Counted from the first letter of the stretch, positions 18,263 through 26,156 are shown. The stretch: DNA of 64,000 nucleotides from Hyphococcus luteus (GCF_002943565.1 NZ_PJCH01000003.1:132001-196000), one strand, 5' to 3'. Numbers and translations: made by a program. The notes: generated by a model not told the origin, from the sequence alone.

Positions 18263-18733
18263 ATGGCCAAAGCCCTCGCCGAAGGCTCGAAAGCCCCGGC
18301 CTTCACCCTCCCCCTCGATAATGGCGAAACCGTCAAGCTGAAGGACCTCGCCGGAAAAAAGGTGGTGCTTTATTTTTATCCCAAGGACGACACGTCGGGC
18401 TGCACCAAGGAGGCGATCGCCTTCACGGAAGCGGCGGCGAAGTTCAAGCGCGCCGGCGCGCATGTGATCGGCGTTTCCCGCGACAGCCTGGAAAAACACA
18501 AGAAATTCAAGGAAAAGCATGGCCTTAAAGTCGATCTCGGGGCCGACGAGACCGGCAAGGTCACGGAAAGCTACGGCGTCTGGGTCGAAAAAAGCATGTA
18601 TGGCCGCAAATTCATGGGGATCGAGCGCGCCACCTTCCTGATCGACGAAAAGGGCGTCATCCGGAAGATCTGGCGCAAGGTGAAGGTCGCCGGGCACGCC
18701 GAAGAGGTGCTGGCAGAGGTGAAAGCGCTTTGA
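18263..18733 (+). CDS. bcp: Peroxiredoxin of the BCP/PrxQ family, 1-Cys form
   Basis: 156-residue thioredoxin-fold peroxidase that reduces hydroperoxides. The peroxidatic cysteine is C47 in YPKDDTSGCTKEAI. The resolving cysteine found five residues later in E. coli BCP is isoleucine here, and C47 is the only cysteine in the protein, so it must work as a 1-Cys enzyme needing an external thiol. The remaining family features (GVSRDSLEKHKKF, GIERATFLIDEKG) are normal. The next gene starts with TTG overlapping the stop (TTGA), so the two are coupled. A 12-bp palindrome ACCGGTACCGGT (18118-18129) and a GGGGGC/GCCCCC hairpin (18175-18195) lie upstream. Confidence 0.93.
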   Translation: MAKALAEGSKAPAFTLPLDNGETVKLKDLAGKKVVLYFYPKDDTSGCTKEAIAFTEAAAKFKRAGAHVIGVSRDSLEKHKKFKEKHGLKVDLGADETGKVTESYGVWVEKSMYGRKFMGIERATFLIDEKGVIRKIWRKVKVAGHAEEVLAEVKAL

Positions 18734-19560
18734 GCGGCGCGGCGCCGTCCTTTCTCCTCGCTGCGGCTGTCGGCGTTCTCAGGGCCGCCGATCCGGCGGA
18801 AAAGACCGCCGCGGCGGACCGGGCAGAGGCTTTGCGCGCCGCCGGCGCGCCGCTCGGCGAGGCCCCGTCCCCGCCTGATTATCCGGCCCGGCCGTCGCGG
18901 CCGGCGCTGGTCCCGCCCGGCGAGGTTCCCCGCCGCAAGCTGGGCTCGCCGGAAGGGCGGGCCGCCCTCCTCCACGCCGTCGCCCATATCGAGTTCAACG
19001 CCATCGATCTCGCTTTCGACATGGCGGCGCGCTTCGCCCCGATGATCGCCGCCGAAGGGCTCGATTCGGCTGCATTTGCGCGCGACTGGGTCCGGATCGG
19101 CGGCGAGGAGGCGCGCCATTTCCGCATGATCGCGGACCGGATGGACGCCTTTGGCTGCGCTTATGGCGGCCTGGCGGCCCATAACGGCCTGTGGGAGGCG
19201 GCCGAGCAAACCCGCGAAGACGTGCTGGCGCGGCTAGCGATTGCGCCGCTCATTTTGGAAGCGAGAGGACTTGACGTGACGCCGGATATGATGGATCGGC
19301 TGCGCGCCGCCGGCGATCCTGACAGCGCCGCCGTGCTCGAGGTGATCTATCGCGAGGAGGTCGGCCATGTGGCCTGCGGCAAGCGCTGGTTCGACGCGGT
19401 CTGCGCCGCCCGGGGGCTTGAGCCGGTTGGCGCGTTTCATGCTCTGCGCGAAGAGTTCTTTGCAGGACGGCTGAAACCGCCCTTCAATCATGACGCCAGG
19501 GCCCAGGCCGGGCTTCCCCGGGCGTTTTATGAACCACTTGGCAAGGAAAACCGCGTTTAA
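18730..19560 (+). CDS. DUF455 ferritin-like protein (COG2833)
   Basis: 276 residues in the DUF455/COG2833 family. It uses TTG as start (18730-18732), overlapping the bcp stop by 4 bp; no better start is seen nearby. The helical bundle carries putative di-metal ligands in HIEFNAIDLAFDMA, IGGEEARHFRMIADRM and IYREEVGHVACGKRWF, i.e. paired Glu/His as in ferritin-like enzymes. The conserved block KLGSPEGRAALLHAVAHIE is typical. Biochemical function of the family is not established; the pairing with a peroxidase suggests oxidative or metal stress, which is inference from context only. Confidence 0.85.
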   Translation: MSGAAPSFLLAAAVGVLRAADPAEKTAAADRAEALRAAGAPLGEAPSPPDYPARPSRPALVPPGEVPRRKLGSPEGRAALLHAVAHIEFNAIDLAFDMAARFAPMIAAEGLDSAAFARDWVRIGGEEARHFRMIADRMDAFGCAYGGLAAHNGLWEAAEQTREDVLARLAIAPLILEARGLDVTPDMMDRLRAAGDPDSAAVLEVIYREEVGHVACGKRWFDAVCAARGLEPVGAFHALREEFFAGRLKPPFNHDARAQAGLPRAFYEPLGKENRV

Positions 19561-19708
19561 TGGGGTTAAGGTAAAGGCATTTGGTGAATACGGTGGAAAA
19601 TAGCGTTACACCATCACATAACTGTTGCGTCATGGGCGGTTTTGCGCTGCTATGCGACAAGGGTGGACAGTGTAGCGTGCGTAGGCGCGTGCAAAGGGCG
19701 TACGACCA

Positions 19709-21019
19709 ATGAGCCGTCGGTCCGGCAAACTCAGGCGCGTACTCAGCCGTACCTTTAAGGAACGGCAGATTTATCACCGAAGCGACGGCGTCGTTCACTT
19801 TATTTCGATGTCGTCCAAGACCCAGATCGCGCTCGCCGTGATTATCGGCGCAGCCCTGCTCTGGGTCGCCTACGCCTCGGTGAACGTCGTCTTCAAAGAG
19901 CAGATTATCGTCGCCAAGGACCGGGACAGCCGGATCATGGAGACGACCTACTCCAAACGGCTTCATGACGCCCAGCGCGCTTATGACGACGTCAGCGAAC
20001 TCAATCAGATCCTGAAACAGAATTTCGACGAGACGCTGACCGACATCTCCGCCCGCCACCAGCTTCTGCAGAACATGGTCGAGCGCAAGGCGGCGATCGA
20101 CCAGGGCCTCGACGCCCTCGCCGAAGGTTTGGCGGAAGCCGGCGGGCCGAACGGCCAGCGCCCGACCAACGGCAATCGCGTGATGATCGACGTCGCCCCA
20201 GGCGAACCGACGCCGCGCCAGTCGCGCATGTCCGCGGCCCGCAAGCTCGGCGCTGAGCAGGTTCACAACAGCACCGCGCCGCAGAACGGCGCCGCGTCGC
20301 AAGCCATCAAGCAAATGAACAAGGCGGCCGCCGATCTTTACACGGAGCAGATGATGCTCCTCGCCAAGCTCGAAGAGAAATCGAACGCCGAACGCGAAGA
20401 ACTGACCCTGCTCCTGGCGAGCGCCGGCGTGCCGGTGGAATCGCTCGTCACCCCCGCCAAGATTTCGAACACCATGCTGGCCCAGGGCGGCCCGTTCATC
20501 GACATCGCCGCCGGCGGCGAAGCGGCTTCGCATTTTTATCAGCACGCCAACCGCGCGGCGATGGCCGTCGACGAGCTGGCGGCGCTGAACAAGGCGCTGC
20601 AGAACGTGCCGCTCTCCTCGCCGCTGACCGTCACCCGCCGCTTCACCAGCGGCTTCGGCATCCGCCGCGATCCGATCAACGGCAAATATTCGCGCCATAA
20701 CGGGATGGACTTCGCCGCGCCATGGGCGTCGCCCGTCACGGCGACGGCGGACGGCGTCGTTCGTTTCGCCGGCACACGCAGCGGTTTTGGCCGCGTTGTT
20801 GAAATCAATCATGGAAACGGGTTCGTAACACGTTACGCGCATATGAGCCGGATCGTCGTGAAGCGCGGAGAAAAAGTATCGCTTCACACGAAAGTTGGGG
20901 AACTGGGGTCTAGCGGCCGCTCAACAGGACCGCACGTTCATTACGAAGTGCTGTACAAGGGCAAGCCGCTTAATCCTCGCCGTTTTATCGAGGCAGGTAG
21001 ATATGTTTTCGAAAGCTAA
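19709..21019 (+). CDS. Membrane-anchored M23 (LytM) peptidoglycan endopeptidase, LmdC-like
   Basis: 436 residues: short basic cytoplasmic segment, one transmembrane helix (about 38-57, IALAVIIGAALLWVAYASVN), a periplasmic coiled-coil stretch (about 65-260), and a C-terminal M23 domain (about 305-430). The zinc site is complete: HNGMDFA gives His and Asp, and GPHVHYEV gives the distal histidines, so it should be active. It overlaps the bactofilin gene by 17 bp. This gene pair matches the bacA-lmdC pair described in Hyphomonas neptunium, in which the bactofilin localises the hydrolase to the stalk/bud site; a role in localised wall remodelling is inferred. Confidence 0.88.
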   Translation: MSRRSGKLRRVLSRTFKERQIYHRSDGVVHFISMSSKTQIALAVIIGAALLWVAYASVNVVFKEQIIVAKDRDSRIMETTYSKRLHDAQRAYDDVSELNQILKQNFDETLTDISARHQLLQNMVERKAAIDQGLDALAEGLAEAGGPNGQRPTNGNRVMIDVAPGEPTPRQSRMSAARKLGAEQVHNSTAPQNGAASQAIKQMNKAAADLYTEQMMLLAKLEEKSNAEREELTLLLASAGVPVESLVTPAKISNTMLAQGGPFIDIAAGGEAASHFYQHANRAAMAVDELAALNKALQNVPLSSPLTVTRRFTSGFGIRRDPINGKYSRHNGMDFAAPWASPVTATADGVVRFAGTRSGFGRVVEINHGNGFVTRYAHMSRIVVKRGEKVSLHTKVGELGSSGRSTGPHVHYEVLYKGKPLNPRRFIEAGRYVFES

Positions 21020-21620
21020 ATCGGGCAAACAGCCTGACGCGAAGTCGATGAACAACGCGCCGCAGGAAGCGCCTGTTCAACCGCAAGCAAGCGTGCAAGC
21101 AGCGCCAAAAAAGGGGTCAGGCGTCATGAAATCCGCCGGCGTGCCATCCATCATCTCTTCCGACGTCGTCATGCACGGCAACATCAACTCCGCCGGCGAG
21201 ATCCAGTTCGACGGCTCGCTCGAGGGCGATCTTAAAGCGGGCTCGCTGATCATCGGCGAAAAAGCCTCGGTCAAAGGCGAGATCATCTGCGAGACCGTGA
21301 CCGTGCGCGGCCGCGTCGAAGGCGGCATTCGCGCCAAGTCGGTGTCCCTCGCCTCGACCTCCCACATTCAGGGCGACATCCTGCACAGCTCGCTTTCCGT
21401 TGAGACGGGCGCGCATTTCGAAGGCAATTGCCGTCATTCCGACGATCCGCTTTCGGAAACCTCCGCGAAGGATTTCCGCCGGTCCCGCCCGTCGGCCCCG
21501 GCTCCCGCGCCGGCGCCGCGGCCCGTGACCACCGACAGCGATGACGGGGAGACGGGCGAGCGCGCAGCGGCCAACGAAACGCCGTCCTTCCTCAGCGTCG
21601 GACGCTCGCCGCTGCGCTAA
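21003..21620 (+). CDS. Bactofilin (BacA/CcmA family)
   Basis: 205-residue cytoskeletal protein. I start at ATG 21003 (MFSKAKSGKQ), preceded by AGGCAGGTAG; longer upstream reading would enter the M23 coding sequence. The central bactofilin domain (about 45-145) shows the repeated short-strand beta-helix pattern (GEIQFDGSLEGDLKAGSLII, ASVKGEIICETVTVRGRVEG). Both ends are disordered: Pro/Gln-rich N-terminus and Ala/Pro-rich C-terminus, as in polymerising bactofilins. The N-terminal MFSK motif may bind the membrane. Coupled by overlap to the M23 peptidase, it probably scaffolds it. A strong terminator follows. Confidence 0.93.
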   Translation: MFSKAKSGKQPDAKSMNNAPQEAPVQPQASVQAAPKKGSGVMKSAGVPSIISSDVVMHGNINSAGEIQFDGSLEGDLKAGSLIIGEKASVKGEIICETVTVRGRVEGGIRAKSVSLASTSHIQGDILHSSLSVETGAHFEGNCRHSDDPLSETSAKDFRRSRPSAPAPAPAPRPVTTDSDDGETGERAAANETPSFLSVGRSPLR

Positions 21621-21640
21621 ACGCAAAAGACATTCCTCAT

Positions 21641-21673
21641 AAAAAAAAGCCGCCTTGTTGAGGCGGCTTTTTT
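21641..21673. terminator. Bidirectional Rho-independent terminator
   Basis: Hairpin AAGCCGCCT / AGGCGGCTT (21648-21655 pairing with 21661-21668, loop TGTTG) with an A-run before it and a T-run after it. It therefore terminates both the bactofilin transcript rightward and the membrane protein gene (21695-22174) leftward. Position is right between two converging genes. Confidence 0.93.
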
Positions 21674-21694
21674 ATTGGGTTGAGTATCGTCCGG

Positions 21695-22174
21695 TCATCG
21701 CCCGCGCATGCCGGAAAGCCCCGAAATGACCGTCAGAAGCGCAAGACCGGCGGTCAGATAAGCCCCCCACTGCACCGCGCCGAGGCCGGGTTCGGCCCCG
21801 ATCATCGTCGTCATGAACAATCCGAGCGAGCCCAGCATGGCGACGCCCGAAACCACCGTCACAATGCTGGTCATGCGTCCGATATAGGGCAGCAGGCCGG
21901 GCACGCCGAGCACCGCCGCAACCGCGGCGAGCAGCGCCGACCAGGAAAGCGCGTCGCCCACCAAGGTCGAGTCATTCAACTCGCCCGTCGATTCGCATTC
22001 TTCGCCCACGGGAAGTTTCATATCCCGCACGCACTCAACCATATCGCCGATGAAATGTTCGCCGGTGACGATCGATACGGTCTTGCCGCTCAATTGCCCC
22101 TTGGTTTCCTCGGAAAACATCGGCCCGAAGAAAAGCGCCGCGATCATCGCCAGCGGCAGTAAAATTCGGATCAT
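21695..22174 (-). CDS. Polytopic membrane protein of unknown function, 159 residues
   Basis: N-terminal hydrophobic helix (MIRILLPLAMIAALFF, signal or anchor), then a polar segment of about 50 residues with two cysteines (MVECVRDMKLPVGEECESTG) that could form a periplasmic disulfide, then three transmembrane helices (ALSWSALLAAVAAVLGVPGL, SIVTVVSGVAMLGSLGLFMT, WGAYLTAGLALLTVISGLSG). No family recognised. It follows fliO on the same strand after 117 bp that include an imperfect hairpin (22227-22261), so co-transcription is uncertain. Confidence 0.7.
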   Translation of the reverse strand: MIRILLPLAMIAALFFGPMFSEETKGQLSGKTVSIVTGEHFIGDMVECVRDMKLPVGEECESTGELNDSTLVGDALSWSALLAAVAAVLGVPGLLPYIGRMTSIVTVVSGVAMLGSLGLFMTTMIGAEPGLGAVQWGAYLTAGLALLTVISGLSGMRGR

Positions 22175-22291
22175 CTCGCATCCCCTTGCCCTTAACCACG
22201 AAAGCGGACCTTACCGTCTTCACAGAAACAAGCCAAGCAGCGCCTGAAGGCGCGTCTTGTTGCACTGCACGCTAACTCGGCATAGCGGACT

Positions 22292-22672
22292 TTAGGCGGC
22301 GTCTTTGTTTTCCTGCGCCAGTCCCGCCTGACGGAACTTTTCAGCGAAAGACCCAAAGCCGGCGAAAGGATTGGCCGGCTGTTGCGCGGGCGACGCGTCT
22401 TCGCGCGGCGGCGCTTCCAGCCCGCCGGCGACGAGCGTCTCCCCGGAAGGGCCCAGAATGACGAGATATTCCGCATCGTCGCAACGCACGAGCGCAAGGC
22501 GCCGGCGCGCATCGAGGGGCAGCGTTTCGGAAACCGCAAGACGGCGCTTCTTGCCCGAAGCCCCCGGCAGCGACGCGAACCCCGCCTTGCGCGCGGCGTA
22601 GGCGCAAGCGCCGATCATGCCGATGACGGCGATGAAACCGAAAACAATCCGTAGGATTTCCGACGCTGGCAT
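22292..22672 (-). CDS. fliO: FliO-family flagellar biosynthesis protein
   Basis: 126 residues. One N-terminal transmembrane helix (about 6-27, ILRIVFGFIAVIGMIGACAY) followed by the FliO domain: LAVSETLPLDARRRLALVRC, then EYLVILGPSGETLVAGGL, and a disordered Pro/Ala-rich tail. FliO helps assemble the FliP/Q/R export gate of the flagellar type III system. Usually it lies with fliN or fliP; here no other flagellar gene is present, so it is an orphan. A perfect TTAA-N7-TTAA box lies 56-70 bp upstream of its start, consistent with CtrA control of flagellar genes. Low sequence conservation of FliO keeps confidence moderate. Confidence 0.72.
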   Translation of the reverse strand: MPASEILRIVFGFIAVIGMIGACAYAARKAGFASLPGASGKKRRLAVSETLPLDARRRLALVRCDDAEYLVILGPSGETLVAGGLEAPPREDASPAQQPANPFAGFGSFAEKFRQAGLAQENKDAA

Positions 22673-22727
22673 GGCTTCCCCGCTCCTCGCGGCTTTTCTC
22701 TCGGCGTCTAAAATACCGGTCTTTTGA

Positions 22728-22742
22728 TTAATGAGCTGTTAA
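22728..22742 (-). promoter_or_regulatory. CtrA-type box upstream of fliO
   Basis: Reads TTAA-N7-TTAA (TTAATGAGCTGTTAA on the plus strand), an exact match to the full CtrA consensus. It overlaps the stop codon of the glycosyltransferase-deacetylase gene and lies 56 bp from the fliO start, the normal place for a -35-overlapping activator site; TATTTT a further 12 nt downstream could be the -10. CtrA is known to activate flagellar genes in Caulobacter and relatives; binding here is inferred. Confidence 0.55.
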
Positions 22743-24910
22743 GCCTGCTCCCCCGCGCCGTCATAAAGCGCGCGAAGGTCTTTAAAAGACACGATTTCGC
22801 CGCCCAGCGTTTCCCGGAACCAGGAGAGATAAGCGGCGGTTGTCGCGAGGATTTCATCCGCACCCGTCTCATCGCGCGCATAGGGGCTGGCGCCCGGCGT
22901 CAGCGACGTCGAATGCAGCGTGTAGGTTAAAACCGGCGCGCCGCCATCGATCACGGCTCTTGTCAGCGCCTGCAGATCTTCAAGACGTCCGCCTTCCGGA
23001 GACAGGCGCATGGGAATTTTGAAGACCGAAAACGGATCTTTTTTGTATGGCGCAAAGCCCGCGTCGCGCTTTTCCTGAGACAGAAAATAGCTTGTGCCGC
23101 GCAGCGCCCTGGCGCCCGTGACCGGCGTTGCAACAAGGCGCCGCCCGTCCGCTTCTGCAATAAACGGTTTGTTCGACATCGTTGAAAAATCGGGCCCGCC
23201 GCGCGATGAAAAATCGAAGGCGGCGCTGGGGCTGAAATCATAGCAAAGCCCAAACTCAGCCAGCAATTCGTAATCGCCGCTGCCGATCCCGTAACGCCCG
23301 GCCCGATGGGCGAGCGGTTTTTCGCTGAAGACATCTTCAAAAAGCCCCGCGAGGCTTTTCAGTTTTTCACGATAAGCCTGGCGCGGCAGGTTTTTCTGAA
23401 AGGAAAAATATTCGCCCGTAAAATTTCCCGGCGGCGTCGTCCATTGATGCAGATGCAGACCGAAATCGGCCACGCCCGCGCCGGCCATGCTTTGAAAACA
23501 GGGCGCGGCTCGTTCATCTTTCAAAATCGGCCAGGTGAGAAAATAAAGCGGCGCGGCGCCTTCCTCGCGGCAAAGGGCCTGGAAACGCTCGACGCCGTCC
23601 ATGGGACTGACCCGATAGTCGTCCCCGTCGAAACGGCGCCAGTCGAATTCCTCTTCCGTGTCCACCGTAACGATGAGACGCGGGCGCTTGTTATCTTCAT
23701 CAAGAACAACCGGCGACGTTTTGAGCGCCGAGGCGGCGCGCGATCTCTCTTCAAGCGCGCAGAAGATCGCCTGCATGCCGTCGGCGGTTTCCTCCCATGA
23801 CTGTTTTTCCGCGTAAGCGCGCGCCGCCTTGCGCCCTGACGGAGACGCAAGCAGATCCTTCACCGCTCCGGCGATGGCGCGCGGCGTTCTTTCCTTCGCC
23901 AGACGGCCCGCCTCCGGCGCGGCGATCACTTCGCTTGTTCCCCAGACATCGCTTGCAACGCAAGGGGTTCCGCAGGCCATGGCTTCGAGCAGCACATTCG
24001 GCCAGCCTTCCCGCGAAGACGCCAGCACCAGAATGTCAGCGGCGGAATAGATGCGCCTCAGATCGTCATGGTCCGCCTGCCCCAGAAACCGCACGCGCTC
24101 GGCGACGCCCGCCAGTCTTGCGCGCGCCTCCAGCATCTTGCGTTCCGGTCCCTCGCCGACGATCAACAGCGTCGCCGACGGCAAATCTTTCAGGGCGTCG
24201 ATAACGATCCCATGGCCTTTGCGTTCGATAAGCTGTCCGACGCTCGCCAGCACCAGCCCGTCGAGCCCCAGGACGCGGCGCTCCGCCTCCCGGTCGGCGG
24301 GCGAAAACTTTTCGAGATCGACGCCGTTGCGCAGAACGGTGATGTTTTCGGCGGGCGCGCCGAGCCTTGCGAGCTCCTGCTTCAAGGCGTCGGCGACCGT
24401 CATCACCGCATCGGCGCGCCAGGCGGCGTCGAGGATTTTCTTTCGCGGCCCTTCATAGTGAGGCAGGAGATTGACATCCGTGCCGCGCGCCGTGACAGCG
24501 AAAGGCTTTTCCAATTCGCGCGCGACGTCAGCCGCCGCGACGCCATCGGGATAAAAATAATGCGCGTCGATGAAGTCGAAATCCCAGCCCTCGGCGATCA
24601 GCCGCTTCGCCTCTTTGCGCAGGCAGCGCGCAAGCGCGACGGGCGCGGCCTGCATGCCGAGCTTTGGCGGAATGAAAAACCGCGGGTGAAAGACGTCAAC
24701 GCCGTGACGGGTTTCCCGGCGCGGCGCCCGGGCGTAAGCGCCGTAACGCCCGAAAAGCGGATGGGAAAACGGAAACCACGGGACCGGCGCGACGACTTTC
24801 ACCTCCGCGTCGTATTTCTTTCGATAGGCGCTGAGGCGATTTTCAACGAAGATCCCATGCGCAGGCGCGGCTGCGTTCGGAAAGAGCGTTGAAAAGAGAA
24901 GAATGCGCAT
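22739..24910 (-). CDS. Fusion: GT4 glycosyltransferase + WalW-like polysaccharide deacetylase
   Basis: 723 residues with two domains. Residues about 1-395 are a GT-B glycosyltransferase of family 4: N-terminal FSTLFPNAAAPAHGIFVENR, TARGTDVN, SVGQLIERKGHGIVIDAL, and the nucleotide-sugar binding PNVLLEAMACGTPCVASDV. After a short linker, residues about 408-715 form a NodB-like domain of the WalW type, opening with the metal site LIVTVDTEEEFDW and containing GLHLHQWTTPPG and AHRAGRYGIGSGDYELLAEF. It is divergent from the sugar transferase at 25193. The two activities usually sit on separate proteins; fusion suggests coupled sugar addition and deacetylation of the same polymer. There is no signal peptide, so it acts in the cytoplasm. 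Confidence 0.88.
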   Translation of the reverse strand: MRILLFSTLFPNAAAPAHGIFVENRLSAYRKKYDAEVKVVAPVPWFPFSHPLFGRYGAYARAPRRETRHGVDVFHPRFFIPPKLGMQAAPVALARCLRKEAKRLIAEGWDFDFIDAHYFYPDGVAAADVARELEKPFAVTARGTDVNLLPHYEGPRKKILDAAWRADAVMTVADALKQELARLGAPAENITVLRNGVDLEKFSPADREAERRVLGLDGLVLASVGQLIERKGHGIVIDALKDLPSATLLIVGEGPERKMLEARARLAGVAERVRFLGQADHDDLRRIYSAADILVLASSREGWPNVLLEAMACGTPCVASDVWGTSEVIAAPEAGRLAKERTPRAIAGAVKDLLASPSGRKAARAYAEKQSWEETADGMQAIFCALEERSRAASALKTSPVVLDEDNKRPRLIVTVDTEEEFDWRRFDGDDYRVSPMDGVERFQALCREEGAAPLYFLTWPILKDERAAPCFQSMAGAGVADFGLHLHQWTTPPGNFTGEYFSFQKNLPRQAYREKLKSLAGLFEDVFSEKPLAHRAGRYGIGSGDYELLAEFGLCYDFSPSAAFDFSSRGGPDFSTMSNKPFIAEADGRRLVATPVTGARALRGTSYFLSQEKRDAGFAPYKKDPFSVFKIPMRLSPEGGRLEDLQALTRAVIDGGAPVLTYTLHSTSLTPGASPYARDETGADEILATTAAYLSWFRETLGGEIVSFKDLRALYDGAGEQA

Positions 24911-25192
24911 GGCGGCGGCACCTTATCCTGCGAGGCTTTAAAAACCGCTTTAGCCCGAGCGGCTCTTCTGCGTTTCGTCCCGGCCAATCCCGAAACGGCA
25001 CAATCTTGAAAATAAGGCGCGCATTCACCGCTTGCCCTGCAACCCCAGGCGGAAACCCGCTCCATGGAGTCCCTTAACTTTTCGTTAGGCATGCATTGTG
25101 CGGGAAAGCCCCGTGAACGTCGCATTCCGGGACGGTCACGGCCCAGTTCGCAATAAAGGCCGCGCCTCCCGGCGGAATTTAAGGCACGGGAG
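24911..25192. other. Divergent intergenic region, polysaccharide locus
   Basis: 282 bp without a gene, holding promoters for the leftward glycosyltransferase-deacetylase and the rightward sugar transferase. The only motif I can read is TTAACTTTTCGTTAG (25074-25088), a one-mismatch CtrA-type box (TTAA-N7-TTAG) about 105 bp upstream of the sugar transferase. No RNA gene or strong hairpin is seen. Confidence 0.4.
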
Positions 25193-26020
25193 ATGTTTGC
25201 TCACTTCGCTTTTGCGCTTGGTCTGGCCGCCATACTGGCTGCTGGCGGCGCGCTCGCCTCCTCCCGGCTGGTTTTCCATCCGAAACCCCGCAAGGCCGGC
25301 GACCATCAGTTTTATCGCGACAGCGTCGGCCTGCTTGAACGGCCCGTGCCCACCGGCCCCCTCGAGGGCGCGGTCGATCTCGGGCGCGTCAGTCCCCGCG
25401 ACTATGAAACCGCAGCCCGAAAGATCACGGCGCCCGCCTCAAGCCGTCTCAAAAGATGTCTCGATATCGCTTTGAGTTTCGGTCTTGTTTTCTGTCTTTC
25501 GCCGCTGCTGGTCATGACCGTTCTGGCGATCAGGCTCGACAGTCCCGGCCCCGTTCTCTACCGCCAGCGCCGGGTCGGCTATGGCGGACGCGAATTCGAG
25601 GTCATTAAATTCCGCTCGATGTTCGTCGGATCGGAGCCGCACGGGCCGCAATACGCCGCCAGGAAAGATCCGCGGATCACCCGCGTGGGGCGCTTCATCC
25701 GGAAGTTCAGGATCGATGAAATTCCGCAAGCGATCAATGTGTTGCGCGGCGACATGAGCTTTGTGGGTCCGCGGCCGGAGCGCCCGGAATTCGTGGCGGC
25801 GCTGGAGCGCGAAATCCCCAATTATCACTGCCGGCATCTGGTCAAACCGGGGATCACCGGCTGGGCCCAGGTGAAATACGAATACGCCGCTTCCGTCGAA
25901 GGCGCGCGCACCAAGCTGCGCTACGATCTTTACTATATCCGCCATTTTTCCCCAGCTCTCGACCTTCTGATCGTCCTGATGACCGTGAGAGTGGCGCTTT
26001 TCGGGCTTGGCGGGCGCTAA
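25193..26020 (+). CDS. Undecaprenyl-phosphate sugar phosphotransferase (monotopic PGT)
   Basis: 275 residues. It starts the lipid-linked repeat unit by moving a sugar-1-phosphate to undecaprenyl phosphate at the inner membrane. The catalytic domain (about 84-270) opens with the re-entrant helix [20 protein letters not shown], then VIKFRSMFV, the catalytic dyad D175-E176 in [20 protein letters not shown] and [11 protein letters not shown] single N-terminal hydrophobic segment (2-22) replaces the four- or five-helix module found in the EpsB/WbaP group, so it is a shortened version. The start has AAGG about 9 nt upstream. It precedes the export-chain length operon by about 215 bp with its own promoter. 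Confidence 0.92.
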   Translation: MFAHFAFALGLAAILAAGGALASSRLVFHPKPRKAGDHQFYRDSVGLLERPVPTGPLEGAVDLGRVSPRDYETAARKITAPASSRLKRCLDIALSFGLVFCLSPLLVMTVLAIRLDSPGPVLYRQRRVGYGGREFEVIKFRSMFVGSEPHGPQYAARKDPRITRVGRFIRKFRIDEIPQAINVLRGDMSFVGPRPERPEFVAALEREIPNYHCRHLVKPGITGWAQVKYEYAASVEGARTKLRYDLYYIRHFSPALDLLIVLMTVRVALFGLGGR

Positions 26021-26113
26021 ACGCAGCCCTTAATCGCGACTCCGGTTTTGTCAGGAATCAGCCGACAGGAGCGGAAGCGAATTTCCGCGGGAAATCTTGT
26101 TGTTACGCGGGTT

Positions 26114-26131
26114 TGCACTTTGCGCAGTGCA
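26114..26131 (+). promoter_or_regulatory. Inverted repeat upstream of the sigma-54-type promoter
   Basis: TGCACT-TTGCGC-AGTGCA, six-base arms around six bases, ending 10 bp before the -24 element. It looks like a dimer binding site for a regulator. Enhancer-binding proteins usually bind farther upstream, so it could also be a repressor or co-regulator site; no partner gene is seen in the window. Confidence 0.4.
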
Positions 26132-26141
26132 GGGGGAGGCA

Positions 26142-26156
26142 TGGCAAAGATTTTGC
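26142..26156 (+). promoter_or_regulatory. Sigma-54 (-24/-12) promoter of the polysaccharide operon
   Basis: TGGCAAAGATTTTGC has GG and GC at the exact spacing of the sigma-54 consensus (TGGCACGNNNNTTGC), differing only at two weakly constrained positions after TGGCA. Transcription would begin near 26167, about 70 nt before the export-protein start. XrtA/PEP-CTERM polysaccharide loci are known to be tied to the PrsK-PrsR two-component pair, in which PrsR is a sigma-54 activator, so the site fits its context. Binding is inferred. Confidence 0.65.

Noticed and set aside
20895-21002. Extended N-terminus for the bactofilin
   Set aside because: The extra 36 residues overlap the M23 catalytic domain in another frame, and MFSKAK with AGGCAGG upstream is the normal start.
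21695-22174. Considered as a small exosortase-like or PEP-CTERM protein
   Set aside because: Too short for an exosortase, and it has no PEP motif followed by a C-terminal helix and Arg cluster.
24960-24990. GGCAC...TTGA as a second sigma-54 site upstream of the sugar transferase
   Set aside because: Spacing is one base short and the -12 GC is missing.
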